This document shows positions 1 through 5,117 of a DNA stretch of 5,117 nucleotides, piece after piece (positions within the stretch are counted from its first letter, which is position 1; each line of letters starts with the position of its first letter). A model generated the notes under the pieces. That model searched no databases, was not told the origin of the DNA, and saw only the letters and a program-made list of their open reading frames with translations. Source of the DNA: Chitinophagaceae bacterium (GTDB lineage: Bacteria; Bacteroidota; Bacteroidia; Chitinophagales; Chitinophagaceae); the NCBI GenBank assembly GCA_025455205.1, contig JALOMZ010000332.1:1-5117 (forward strand). Direction: 5' to 3'. A program made the translations under genes and the position numbers.

Positions 1-140
1 AGTTCAGACAAAGTATAAGACTTATACGGAATAGAGGCCTGAAGAATCGGCCCACCGAAGGAAGTTTGAAAATCTATAGCAAACTTGTAGGAACTAGTCT
101 CAAAGTTGTATAAAATTAGGGATTGCGACCTAAGAGCCAT
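1..140 (-). CDS. Probable phage tail protein, N-terminal 46 codons (partial, runs off left edge)
   Basis: An open frame starts with ATG at 140-138 on the minus strand and stays open for 46 codons to the window edge. It begins MALRSQSLILYNFETSSY and continues through FGGPILQAS. Its A of ATG is the last A of the upstream stop codon (TAATG), and an AGGGG Shine-Dalgarno sequence lies at 152-148, 7 bases before the start. This points to translational coupling with the tape-measure gene. From memory, short 'M-A-x-R-S-Q...LYGFEV...DF...GGP' N-termini occur in tail proteins encoded just after tape-measure genes in some siphophages and prophages. That resemblance is an inference, and the position after the tape-measure gene supports a structural tail role. 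The frame is too short to name a function, and no signal peptide or membrane segment is visible in it. Confidence 0.6.
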   Translation of the reverse strand, partial: MALRSQSLILYNFETSSYKFAIDFQTSFGGPILQASIPYKSYTLSE

Positions 141-790
141 TATTTTACCCCTATCTGCTGATACTGAAATGTCGTCGCATCTGTCTCTGATCGAATCATA
201 TTCATCAGTGTACGTTGAGTTTCAGCCGTTTCGAAATAATGACCCATGACTTGAAGTGTTACTGTCTTGCCCTTCTGGGCTTCAAGATTCGGACGACTCA
301 TATCTGAACCAATCGTACCGCCAGCAGCTGGACCAGGAGCCATGCCACCGCCTGATCCGCCACCACTACTTGAGCTCCCACCCATCGCCCCTGCTAAAGC
401 CAGCAGAGCCGCCCCTGCGGCCAAGGCTACTGGGTTTACAGGCCATAGACCCGTTTCAATTAGTAACCTTCCGTAGGCATCGGCCATGGTCCCAACCATG
501 CCCTTCACTACATCTTCCATAGCTTTCGCGCCGGTCTTCGCTCCAGAGCCTATGTCACGAAAAGCCCCAGCGATGTTATTTGCTGCGACCTGACGGAATT
601 GCACCGCAAGTTTTCCCCAGTTTGTTAGATCCTTTTGAATCTCCACATTGCGCTGCGCTAGTCCTGCGCTGATCTGGTCTCCTGTCGTCTGAGCCAATCT
701 CACTCGATTGTCGGCGACCTCTTTGTCCAGATCCTTCTCCTTCTCAGACAAAGCCTTGAGCTCTATGAGTTCTACCAACATCAAATCCAA
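140..790 (-). CDS. Phage tail tape-measure protein, C-terminal fragment (5'-truncated at IS110 junction)
   Basis: Tape-measure proteins set the tail length of siphophages and myophages and fill the tail tube. This 216-codon frame is the C-terminal end of one; full-length members usually have 600 to over 1000 residues. Visible in order: a charged, coiled-coil-like stretch (about residues 15-60, with SEKEKDLDKEVADNRVRL), a helical stretch (60-110), a hydrophobic Ala/Gly segment (about 116-137, VALAAGAALLALAGAMGG), a Ser/Gly-rich linker (138-150), and a C-terminal strand and helix region with MGHYFETAETQRTLMNMIR. The hydrophobic segment followed by a Gly-rich linker near the end is typical of this family. 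The frame is open back to 817 and the nominal ATG is at 790, but bases from about 745 upward also encode IS110 transposase on the other strand. The first 14 or so residues are therefore probably not native. The gene ends in TAATG, overlapping the next gene by one base. With no native start it is probably non-functional. Confidence 0.72.
   Translation of the reverse strand: MDLMLVELIELKALSEKEKDLDKEVADNRVRLAQTTGDQISAGLAQRNVEIQKDLTNWGKLAVQFRQVAANNIAGAFRDIGSGAKTGAKAMEDVVKGMVGTMADAYGRLLIETGLWPVNPVALAAGAALLALAGAMGGSSSSGGGSGGGMAPGPAAGGTIGSDMSRPNLEAQKGKTVTLQVMGHYFETAETQRTLMNMIRSETDATTFQYQQIGVK
148..152 (-). promoter_or_regulatory. Shine-Dalgarno sequence (AGGGG) of the downstream tail gene
   Basis: On the minus strand AGGGG ends 7 bases before the ATG at 140-138, inside the last codons of the tape-measure gene. 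The spacing is standard. It is a clear ribosome-binding site, in contrast to the Bacteroidota genes to the right, none of which has one. Confidence 0.6.
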
Positions 791-1282
791 TCCTGTGATC
801 GTGAGATCGAGGCCTACTTAGAGCAAATGGACTCCAAAGTAGATCCTGACTCCACCCCGCCTCCTGCCTCCAAGCGGGGGAATAAAAAACCCAGGGGCAA
901 TGAGCCTGATTTTGACCTGCGTACCCATCTGTACCGTATCAGCGGCGTGGATTTCACTCAGATCGACGGCCTTCATGTCCTGACTGTCCAAACTATCCTT
1001 TCCGAGGTAGGCCTTGATCCGGATAAATTCCCAAGCGCCAAGAACTTTGCCTCCTGGTTAGGCCTTTGCCCCAATAATCGCATCACCGGTGGCCAGGTTA
1101 AGAGCAGCAAGACTCGAAAGGTTGTCAATCGAGCTGCCGAGGCCTTCCGACTCGGGGCACAAGCCGTTGCCAACAGTACAACCGCCCTTGGTGCCTATTA
1201 TCGACGCATGCGGGCTCGCCTCGATCCACCAAAAGCCATCACTGCTACAGCTCATAAACTGGCCCGCATTTTCTATCATCAC
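743..1282 (+). mobile_element. Remnant of an IS110-family insertion sequence, truncated on both sides
   Basis: Only the central and C-terminal transposase-coding part remains. IS110 elements usually lack terminal inverted repeats and carry a non-coding end that encodes a bridge RNA. Neither end can be seen here: on the left the sequence passes directly into tape-measure coding sequence, and on the right directly into non-coding DNA before a Bacteroidota gene. No target duplication can be identified. The boundaries are estimates from where protein similarity seems to stop, about 735-760 on the left and 1277-1300 on the right. Confidence 0.6.
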
Positions 1283-1330
1283 AACACGTTTTTTGTAATT
1301 CATTCTTGTCTGTATTTTCTGCACTGCTGA
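743..1330 (+). pseudogene. IS110-family transposase, C-terminal (Transposase_20) part, truncated at both ends
   Basis: The frame is open from 662 to the TGA at 1328-1330, with its only ATG at 827. Family-like sequence starts upstream of that ATG, at about LRQSLELYEFYQHQI (743-787) followed by DREIEAYLEQ, so 827 is an internal Met rather than the true start. After it come a hairpin-helix-like segment (FTQIDGLHVLTVQTILSEVG, 42-61 counted from M827), the Transposase_20 signature FASWLGLCPNNRITGG (74-89) with SSKTRKVVNRAAEAFRLGAQ, and the late LGAYYRRMRARL...AITATAHKLARIFY (121-150). Similarity then stops: the last 17 residues (HHNTFF onward) look like read-through of unrelated DNA. The N-terminal DEDD/RuvC-like catalytic domain (roughly 150 or more residues) is absent, so the protein cannot be an active recombinase. 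The family call is firm; the exact ends are estimates. Confidence 0.82.
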
Positions 1331-1491
1331 TCAGCCGTGTAACGGAAGGTGGCCGGATGCTGTACTGTTTACTTATAGGCTTACCAGCTCATGAAAACCC
1401 CTGCGGCATAAATGAGTTTACACCTTTTTTGTTTTATGCTCTGAAGCCCGACAAAAGGCTGCCGGTCTCTGACAGCGTTCGCACAGCTGCC
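1283..1491. other. Non-coding junction region between IS110 remnant and DUF2279 gene
   Basis: This stretch contains the out-of-family tail of the IS110 frame (to 1330) and then about 160 bases without a supportable gene. It is locally more AT-rich than the Bacteroidota genes, with T-runs at about 1289-1295 and 1424-1430. I see no IS end, tRNA or repeat. The point where foreign sequence gives way to Bacteroidota chromosome lies somewhere in it and cannot be fixed by eye. Confidence 0.5.
1453..1476 (-). terminator. Weak candidate intrinsic terminator for the DUF2279 gene
   Basis: On the minus strand, 15 bases past the TGA, GCTGTC (1476-1471) pairs with GGCAGC (1463-1458), with one G-U pair and a 7-base loop. 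It is followed by a C and only four T (1456-1453). Orientation and position are right, but the stem and T-run are short. Confidence 0.35.
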
Positions 1492-2469
1492 TCAGAAATA
1501 CAGTCCGTAAAAAGTGAACTTTCCATTCGAGTACTGCAGCGTAGGCGCAGGCAGCTTGAAGGCATTGAGGCAGAAGAACACCGAACGCAGGAATTTGCTT
1601 TTAGTGGGGATGCGTGTGAAATCGATGTCGGGCGCCAGGTACCATTGGCGCACCCGGGGCACCTGCGTGTAATCATAGCTGATGCCGGTGCTCTCGTCGG
1701 TCCAGGTATTGCTGAAGCCGCCATACATGCCGTCGGCGCCATAGCCTACGGCAATGTTGAGCCAGGGCGGCAGTTTGGACTGCCGGAAGAAGGATTTGAG
1801 GTTGGCGCTGAGCCAGTAGGTCTGCCCGTTATAATCCTTGAGCATCTTTTCGGCGGTGCTGGTGCCAAACAGCTTGAAGCTGATGCGTTGTTCCTTCCAG
1901 CCCAGCTGCTGCGCCACCATGAGGCTGCTGCCCAGGGTGTTGGCGGCCATATCGCCCCAGCTCCAGCCCCATTCGGCACTGTGGGCATCCAGGAATTCAA
2001 TAACGGTGAGGAAGGCAAAGCCGCTGAGGCCGCCCAGCCATACCTGCTGCTTTTCATTCAGGCCCGCCCACTTCCAGCTGGCCATGCTGCCGCGGCTGAG
2101 CTGGTAGGCCGTCCAGGCATGGCCCACCTTGTCTACCTGCAGCCATTCCTTGCTGTCGTCAAAGGTCTGGAAGCTGGTTTTGGGATAACCCTTGTACCAG
2201 GCTTCGTTGAGCAGGATCAGGGAGCCGGCGTAGAGTCCCGCATGCACGCCAGCTACGGTCCATACCCGGTGCGGGTTTGCGGCACGCGCCAGCGTGTTTT
2301 TGCCGGCAGCACTGTCCGCGGTTTCCGGAATTACCGTAATGCTGTCGAGGCCAGCCAGCCGCACCACCTCCATTTTTTGGGGTGGCAGCTGCTGCGCACT
2401 CACCCACTGGTAAACCAGCAGGAGCAGCAGGAAGGCTGAGTGGCGGTATGCGGTGGAAGTGAGTGACAC
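1492..2469 (-). CDS. DUF2279 (YfiM-like) family exported protein
   Basis: This 325-residue protein has an apparent signal peptide: a short polar start, a Leu-rich core FLLLLLVY (13-20), then a VSAQ/Q cleavage-like site near residue 26. The mature part has a hydrophobic segment at about 71-88 (VAGVHAGLYAGSLILLNEAW), a conserved-looking VDKVGHAWTAYQLSR (112-126), a second hydrophobic segment (about 144-160), then EFLDAHSAEWGWSWGDMAAN (158-177) and a Gly-containing hydrophobic helix. The pattern D-K-x-x-H ... E-x-x-D ... S-W-x-D-x-x-x-N is what I know of the DUF2279/YfiM family. The C-terminal 100 or so residues, rich in aromatics and Tyr, go beyond E. coli YfiM and are typical of Bacteroidota members. 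The biochemical role is unknown; an envelope location is inferred from the signal peptide. The start is GTG at 2469, since an in-frame stop lies at 2484-2482 and no in-frame ATG fits upstream of the signal peptide. No Shine-Dalgarno sequence is seen. The gene is divergent from the mutase gene. Confidence 0.8.
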   Translation of the reverse strand: MSLTSTAYRHSAFLLLLLVYQWVSAQQLPPQKMEVVRLAGLDSITVIPETADSAAGKNTLARAANPHRVWTVAGVHAGLYAGSLILLNEAWYKGYPKTSFQTFDDSKEWLQVDKVGHAWTAYQLSRGSMASWKWAGLNEKQQVWLGGLSGFAFLTVIEFLDAHSAEWGWSWGDMAANTLGSSLMVAQQLGWKEQRISFKLFGTSTAEKMLKDYNGQTYWLSANLKSFFRQSKLPPWLNIAVGYGADGMYGGFSNTWTDESTGISYDYTQVPRVRQWYLAPDIDFTRIPTKSKFLRSVFFCLNAFKLPAPTLQYSNGKFTFYGLYF

Positions 2470-2523
2470 AACGATGCCGGGTTATGCACCATGCCGGTTC
2501 TACAAAAAACAGCCATGGCCCCG

Positions 2524-2531
2524 CAAACTTA
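2524..2531 (-). promoter_or_regulatory. Candidate Bacteroidota -7 promoter box (TAAGTTTG) for the DUF2279 gene
   Basis: Read on the minus strand, TAAGTTTG matches the Bacteroidota sigma-ABfr -7 consensus TAnnTTTG exactly. It lies 55 bases upstream of the GTG start, which leaves room for a short leader. No good TTTG -33 box is visible at the usual spacing, so this is a half-supported call. Confidence 0.4.
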
Positions 2532-2611
2532 GGGCCCCCGGCGACAATGACCTATGCCTGTTTTACCGGCGGATGGATTTTCCGAATATCTTAGCCCGGC
2601 GCAACGGAATA

Positions 2612-2671
2612 GGGGCACCTGTTGTGTGCGGGCTGCAGGCCTGTGCGGCGACTTGCTGACAAGGGTGCCCC
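2612..2671 (+). promoter_or_regulatory. Inverted repeat in the leader of the phospho-sugar mutase gene
   Basis: GGGGCACC (2612-2619) and GGTGCCCC (2664-2671) are perfect 8-base complements. Between them lie a short CTTG-CTGA-CAAG hairpin (2652-2663), directly beside the right arm, and a GC-rich palindromic patch around CAGGCCTG. The right arm ends 36 bases before the ATG. In RNA it could form a multi-branched leader; in DNA it could be a protein-binding site. No known riboswitch or leader family is recognised. Confidence 0.35.
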
Positions 2672-2672
2672 C

Positions 2673-2700
2673 GAACATCGAACATCAAACCTCAAACTAC
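2673..2700 (+). repeat. Degenerate heptamer repeat just upstream of the mutase start
   Basis: Four 7-base units in a row: GAACATC, GAACATC, AAACCTC, AAACTAC. The first two are identical and the others share the A-A-C-x-x-C pattern. It ends 7 bases before the ATG at 2708, occupies the place where a Shine-Dalgarno sequence would be, and is unstructured and A/C-rich, as is common before Bacteroidota start codons. Confidence 0.45.
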
Positions 2701-2707
2701 TCAATAC

Positions 2708-4429
2708 ATGGACGCTGCAATCAAAGCAAAAGTGGACAAATGGTTGTCCGGCAATTTTGACGAGGATACCAAGGCCTATATCCAGGATGCCCTGGCCAAC
2801 AACCCCGATGACCTGGTGGAAGGATTCTATAAGAACCTCGAATTTGGTACCGGCGGCCTGCGTGGCATCATGGGCATAGGGACCAACCGCATGAACAAAT
2901 ACACCGTGGGCATGGCTACCCAGGGTTATGCCAACTACCTGAAGCGGGTTTTTGGCGAAGGACAGAAAGTGGCCGTGGCGCACGACAGCCGCAACAACAG
3001 CCGCTTTTTTGCCGAAACCACGGCCAGTGTGCTGGCGGCTAACGGTTTTAAGGTATACCTGTTCGAAAGCCTGCGTCCCACGCCTGAGCTGAGCTTTGCC
3101 ATCCGCCACCTGGGCTGCAAGGGTGGCGTGGTGTGCACCGCCAGCCACAACCCCAAGGAATACAACGGTTACAAAGCCTATTGGGAAGACGGCGCCCAGC
3201 TGGTGCCGCCGCACGATAAGAACGTGATTGCCGAAGTAGACAAGATCCACAGCGTGGATGATGTAAAGTGGACCGGCGGGGAAGCCAATATCTCCATCGT
3301 GGGAGAAGAGGTGGATGCCGCCTACACCGAGATGGTGAAAAGCCTGAGCGTGTATCCTGATGTGTGCGAGCGGCAGCACGACCTGAAGATCGTGTACACC
3401 AGCATCCACGGCAGTGGCATCCAACTGGTGCCCAGGGTGCTGCAGCGTTTTGGGTTTACCAACCTGACCATTGTGGAAGAGCAGGCCACGCCCGATGGTA
3501 ATTTCCCCACCGTGCACAGTCCCAACCCCGAGGAAAAGGATGCCATGAACCTGGGCCTGGAAAAGGCAAAGGCCATTGATGCCGACATCCTGCTGGGTAC
3601 CGACCCTGATGCCGACCGCGTGGGCATTGGCGTAAAGGACAGCGATGGCAACTGGGTACTCATGAACGGGAACCAAACTGCTGTACTGGCCTTCAACTAT
3701 ATGATGGAAGCCCGCAAGGCCAAAGGCATTGCGCAGCCCAACGATATGGTGATCAAGACCATTGTGACCACCGACCTCATCAACCGGCTGGCCGCCGCCT
3801 ATGGCGTAGGCTGCTATGATGTGCTTACCGGCTTCAAGTACATCAGCGAAATGATTCGCGAGAAAACAGGGGTGGAGAATTACATCATTGGCGGTGAGGA
3901 AAGCTATGGCCTCATGATTGGCGACCAGGTGCGCGACAAGGACGCGGTGAGCGCCGTGGCCCTGCTCTGCGAAATGGCCGCTTATGAAAAGGACAAGGGC
4001 CGCAGCCTGTTTGATAAATTGGTTGACCTGTATGTGCAGCATGGCTGCTTCCAGGAACACCTGATCTCCATCACCAAAAAGGGCATGAACGGACAGAAGG
4101 AGATTGCCGATATGATGGAAAGCTACCGCAATGCGCCTCCGAAGGTGCTGGGCGGTGTGTCGGTGAAAACCCTGCTGGATTATGAGCTGCGCAAGGGAAC
4201 CACTCTGGCCACCGGTGAGCAGTTCGATATTGCCCTGCCCAAGAGTAACGTGCTTCAATTTGTGCTGGAAGACGGAAGCAAGGTGAGCGCCCGCCCCAGT
4301 GGCACGGAGCCCAAGATCAAGTTCTATTTCAGCGTGAATGCACCGCTGGACAGCGCCGCCAATTACAAAGAAGTGCAGGCCGGCCTGATGGCGCGGATCG
4401 AATCCATCATACGGGATATGAATTTGTAA
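2708..4429 (+). CDS. pgcA: Phospho-sugar mutase (PgcA-like phosphoglucomutase/phosphomannomutase)
   Basis: A cytoplasmic enzyme of the alpha-D-phosphohexomutase superfamily that interconverts hexose 1-phosphate and 6-phosphate via a phosphoserine and a bisphosphate intermediate, feeding nucleotide-sugar, glycogen and envelope polysaccharide synthesis. All four active-site loops are present: phosphoserine loop TASHNP (144-149, Ser146), metal loop DPDADR (299-304, Asp299/301/303), sugar-specificity loop GGEESYG (395-401) and phosphate-binding loop RPSGTEPK (529-536). The N-terminal FGTGGLRG (46-53) and the RPTPELSFA stretch (123-131) match the PgcA/PGM2 branch (B. subtilis PgcA), as does the length of 573 residues. 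The EES loop suggests glucose-phosphate activity, but dual glucose/mannose specificity cannot be excluded. The ATG at 2708 gives the family's usual N-terminus. It has no Shine-Dalgarno sequence and follows a structured, A/C-rich leader. The gene is complete and ends before a strong terminator, so it is probably monocistronic. Confidence 0.95.
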   Translation: MDAAIKAKVDKWLSGNFDEDTKAYIQDALANNPDDLVEGFYKNLEFGTGGLRGIMGIGTNRMNKYTVGMATQGYANYLKRVFGEGQKVAVAHDSRNNSRFFAETTASVLAANGFKVYLFESLRPTPELSFAIRHLGCKGGVVCTASHNPKEYNGYKAYWEDGAQLVPPHDKNVIAEVDKIHSVDDVKWTGGEANISIVGEEVDAAYTEMVKSLSVYPDVCERQHDLKIVYTSIHGSGIQLVPRVLQRFGFTNLTIVEEQATPDGNFPTVHSPNPEEKDAMNLGLEKAKAIDADILLGTDPDADRVGIGVKDSDGNWVLMNGNQTAVLAFNYMMEARKAKGIAQPNDMVIKTIVTTDLINRLAAAYGVGCYDVLTGFKYISEMIREKTGVENYIIGGEESYGLMIGDQVRDKDAVSAVALLCEMAAYEKDKGRSLFDKLVDLYVQHGCFQEHLISITKKGMNGQKEIADMMESYRNAPPKVLGGVSVKTLLDYELRKGTTLATGEQFDIALPKSNVLQFVLEDGSKVSARPSGTEPKIKFYFSVNAPLDSAANYKEVQAGLMARIESIIRDMNL

Positions 4430-4462
4430 GCATGATATAGCATGGTATGATTGCTTTGCATG

Positions 4463-4494
4463 AATAGCGCTGCCCCGGCAGCGCTATTTTTTTT
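4463..4494 (+). terminator. Strong intrinsic terminator of the mutase gene
   Basis: AATAGCGCTGCC (4463-4474) and GGCAGCGCTATT (4477-4488) are perfect complements, giving an 11 to 12 bp GC-rich stem with a very short CC-type loop. Eight consecutive T follow (4487-4494, overlapping the stem base). It begins 33 bases after the mutase stop and separates that gene from pcm. Confidence 0.92.
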
Positions 4495-4525
4495 GGGCAA
4501 CACCAGGGATGGTGCAAGATTGGCG

Positions 4526-4558
4526 ATAATGCATCATATTGCAGGCGCAACGCATTAT
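4526..4558 (+). promoter_or_regulatory. Inverted repeat overlapping the pcm start codon
   Basis: ATAATGC (4526-4532) is perfectly complementary to GCATTAT (4552-4558), and an inner TTGC/GCAA stem (4539-4542 with 4547-4550, loop AGGC) could stack inside it with an asymmetric bulge. The right arm includes the A and T of the ATG at 4557, so an RNA hairpin would hide the start codon. A 7-base arm can arise by chance, and regulation is only inferred. Confidence 0.35.
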
Positions 4559-5117
4559 GGAACTGCAACACGGGGCACCGAAACATATTGACGATTACAG
4601 AACGAAGGGACTGCGCAAGCAACTGGTAGACAGCCTGGAGGAGAAAGGTATATCCGACAAGCGCGTGCTGGATGCCCTGCGGGCGGTGCCGCGCCATTTC
4701 TTCCTGGATCCTTCGCTGGATAAGATAGCTTACGAAGACCGCGCCTTTCCCATTGGCGAAGGGCAGACCATCAGCCAGCCTTATACCGTGGCCTACCAGA
4801 GTGAACTGCTGGAAGTGCATGCGGGCTGCACGGTACTGGAAATTGGTACCGGCAGTGCCTACCAGGCCACCATTCTGGCAGAGATGGGCGCACAGGTGTA
4901 TACCATTGAAAGGCAGAAGAAGCTGTTTGACAAGGTGACGGCTGAGTATCCTTTTGCCAGGGAATACCCCAACATCCGCTTCTACCTGGGTGATGGATTC
5001 AGGGGGCTGCCCCGCTTTGCCCCATTCGACCGCGTGCTGGTAACGGCAGCTGCACCTTATGTGCCGCTGGCCCTGCTGGATCAGCTGAAACCCGAAGGCA
5101 TGCTGGTAATACCCGTG
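4557..5117 (+). CDS. pcm: Protein-L-isoaspartate O-methyltransferase (C-terminus beyond window)
   Basis: A cytoplasmic repair enzyme that transfers a methyl group from S-adenosylmethionine to L-isoaspartyl residues in aged proteins, starting their return to aspartate. 187 codons are open to the right edge; the family has about 205-225 residues, so roughly 20-40 are missing. Visible: the N-terminal region with VLDALRAVPRHFFL (38-50), the substrate-side signature GEGQTISQPYTVA (67-79), SAM motif I VLEIGTGSAYQA (93-104), the post-I acidic VYTIER (114-119), a GDG (145-147) with the conserved Asp before motif II, FDRVLVTAAAP (157-167), and LLDQLKPEGMLVIPV (173-187). The usual GSGYQA is GSAYQA here, with Ala101 in place of Gly. 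The ATG at 4557 is the best start; an in-frame TTG at 4539 would add six residues. No Shine-Dalgarno sequence is seen. The terminator upstream means it needs its own promoter, which I could not identify. Confidence 0.93.
   Translation, partial: MELQHGAPKHIDDYRTKGLRKQLVDSLEEKGISDKRVLDALRAVPRHFFLDPSLDKIAYEDRAFPIGEGQTISQPYTVAYQSELLEVHAGCTVLEIGTGSAYQATILAEMGAQVYTIERQKKLFDKVTAEYPFAREYPNIRFYLGDGFRGLPRFAPFDRVLVTAAAPYVPLALLDQLKPEGMLVIPV

Noticed and set aside
256..522. Plus-strand frames (88 and 69 codons) within the phage region
   Set aside because: They are Pro- and Ser-rich shadows of the Gly/Ala-rich tape-measure sequence on the other strand.
743..1490. Bridge RNA or IS ends around the IS110 remnant
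   Set aside because: Both flanks of the transposase fragment are replaced by unrelated sequence, leaving no non-coding element end in which a bridge RNA could be identified.
1306..2439. 377-codon plus-strand open frame antisense to the DUF2279 gene
   Set aside because: It is codon-aligned with the minus-strand gene and is its complement-frame shadow. The minus-strand product has a signal peptide and family motifs; this one has neither, and its start lies inside the IS110 reading frame.
2587..2594. TATCTTAG as a Bacteroidota -7 box for the mutase gene
   Set aside because: It matches TAnnTTTG imperfectly and no TTTG -33 box lies at the right distance, so it is not listed as a promoter.
2591..4258. 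555-codon minus-strand open frame antisense to the phospho-sugar mutase
   Set aside because: It is codon-aligned with the mutase frame, so it is open simply because that gene avoids TTA, CTA and TCA codons. The His-rich translation has no recognisable domain, while the mutase has all four catalytic loops.
4501..4514. Small hairpin CACCA-GGGA-TGGTG just after the terminator
   Set aside because: A 5-base stem is expected by chance and no T-run or conserved context follows it.
4407..4820. 137-codon minus-strand open frame across the terminator and pcm start
   Set aside because: It overlaps pcm coding sequence, the terminator and the end of the mutase gene, and has no domain or leader of its own.
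1..5117. CRISPR arrays, tRNA, rRNA, toxin-antitoxin or defence systems
   Set aside because: No spaced direct repeats, cloverleaf sequence or recognisable defence or toxin families were seen on either strand.

Overview
The window is a mosaic of three blocks with different origins. Bases from about 1280 to 5117 look like a chromosome of the phylum Bacteroidota, probably Chitinophagaceae-like. The reasons are a Bacteroidota-type PgcA-like phospho-sugar mutase, a DUF2279/YfiM-like exported protein with a long Bacteroidota-style C-terminal part, start codons without Shine-Dalgarno sequences and with A-rich or structured leaders, a TAnnTTTG-type -7 box, and fairly GC-rich coding DNA. The genus is an inference.

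Layout. Bases 1-140 (minus strand, runs off the left edge) hold the N-terminus of a probable phage tail protein. It is joined by a TAATG stop/start overlap to the C-terminal part of a phage tail tape-measure protein (140 to about 745, minus). That protein is cut at its N-terminal side by the remains of an IS110-family transposase (about 743-1280, plus), which has lost its RuvC-like N-terminal domain, its extreme C-terminus and both element ends. Bases 1283-1491 hold no gene, only a weak terminator-like hairpin for the minus strand. Then come a DUF2279-family gene (1492-2469, minus, GTG start), a divergent intergenic region (2470-2707) with a candidate Bacteroidota promoter and a structured leader, the phospho-sugar mutase gene (2708-4429, plus), a strong intrinsic terminator (4463-4494), and a protein-L-isoaspartate O-methyltransferase gene (4557 to the right edge, plus, missing only its C-terminal end).

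How they work together. The mutase (hexose-1-P/hexose-6-P interconversion) and Pcm (repair of isoaspartyl damage) are housekeeping genes separated by a terminator, so they are probably separate transcription units. The DUF2279 gene is divergent from the mutase. The phage and IS block has no functional link to them. It uses a good Shine-Dalgarno sequence, unlike the Bacteroidota genes, so it is either a degraded prophage/IS island of foreign origin or an assembly chimera joined at the IS110 sequence. I found no convincing undescribed system. The points most worth checking are the two IS110 junctions and the structured leaders of the mutase and pcm genes.
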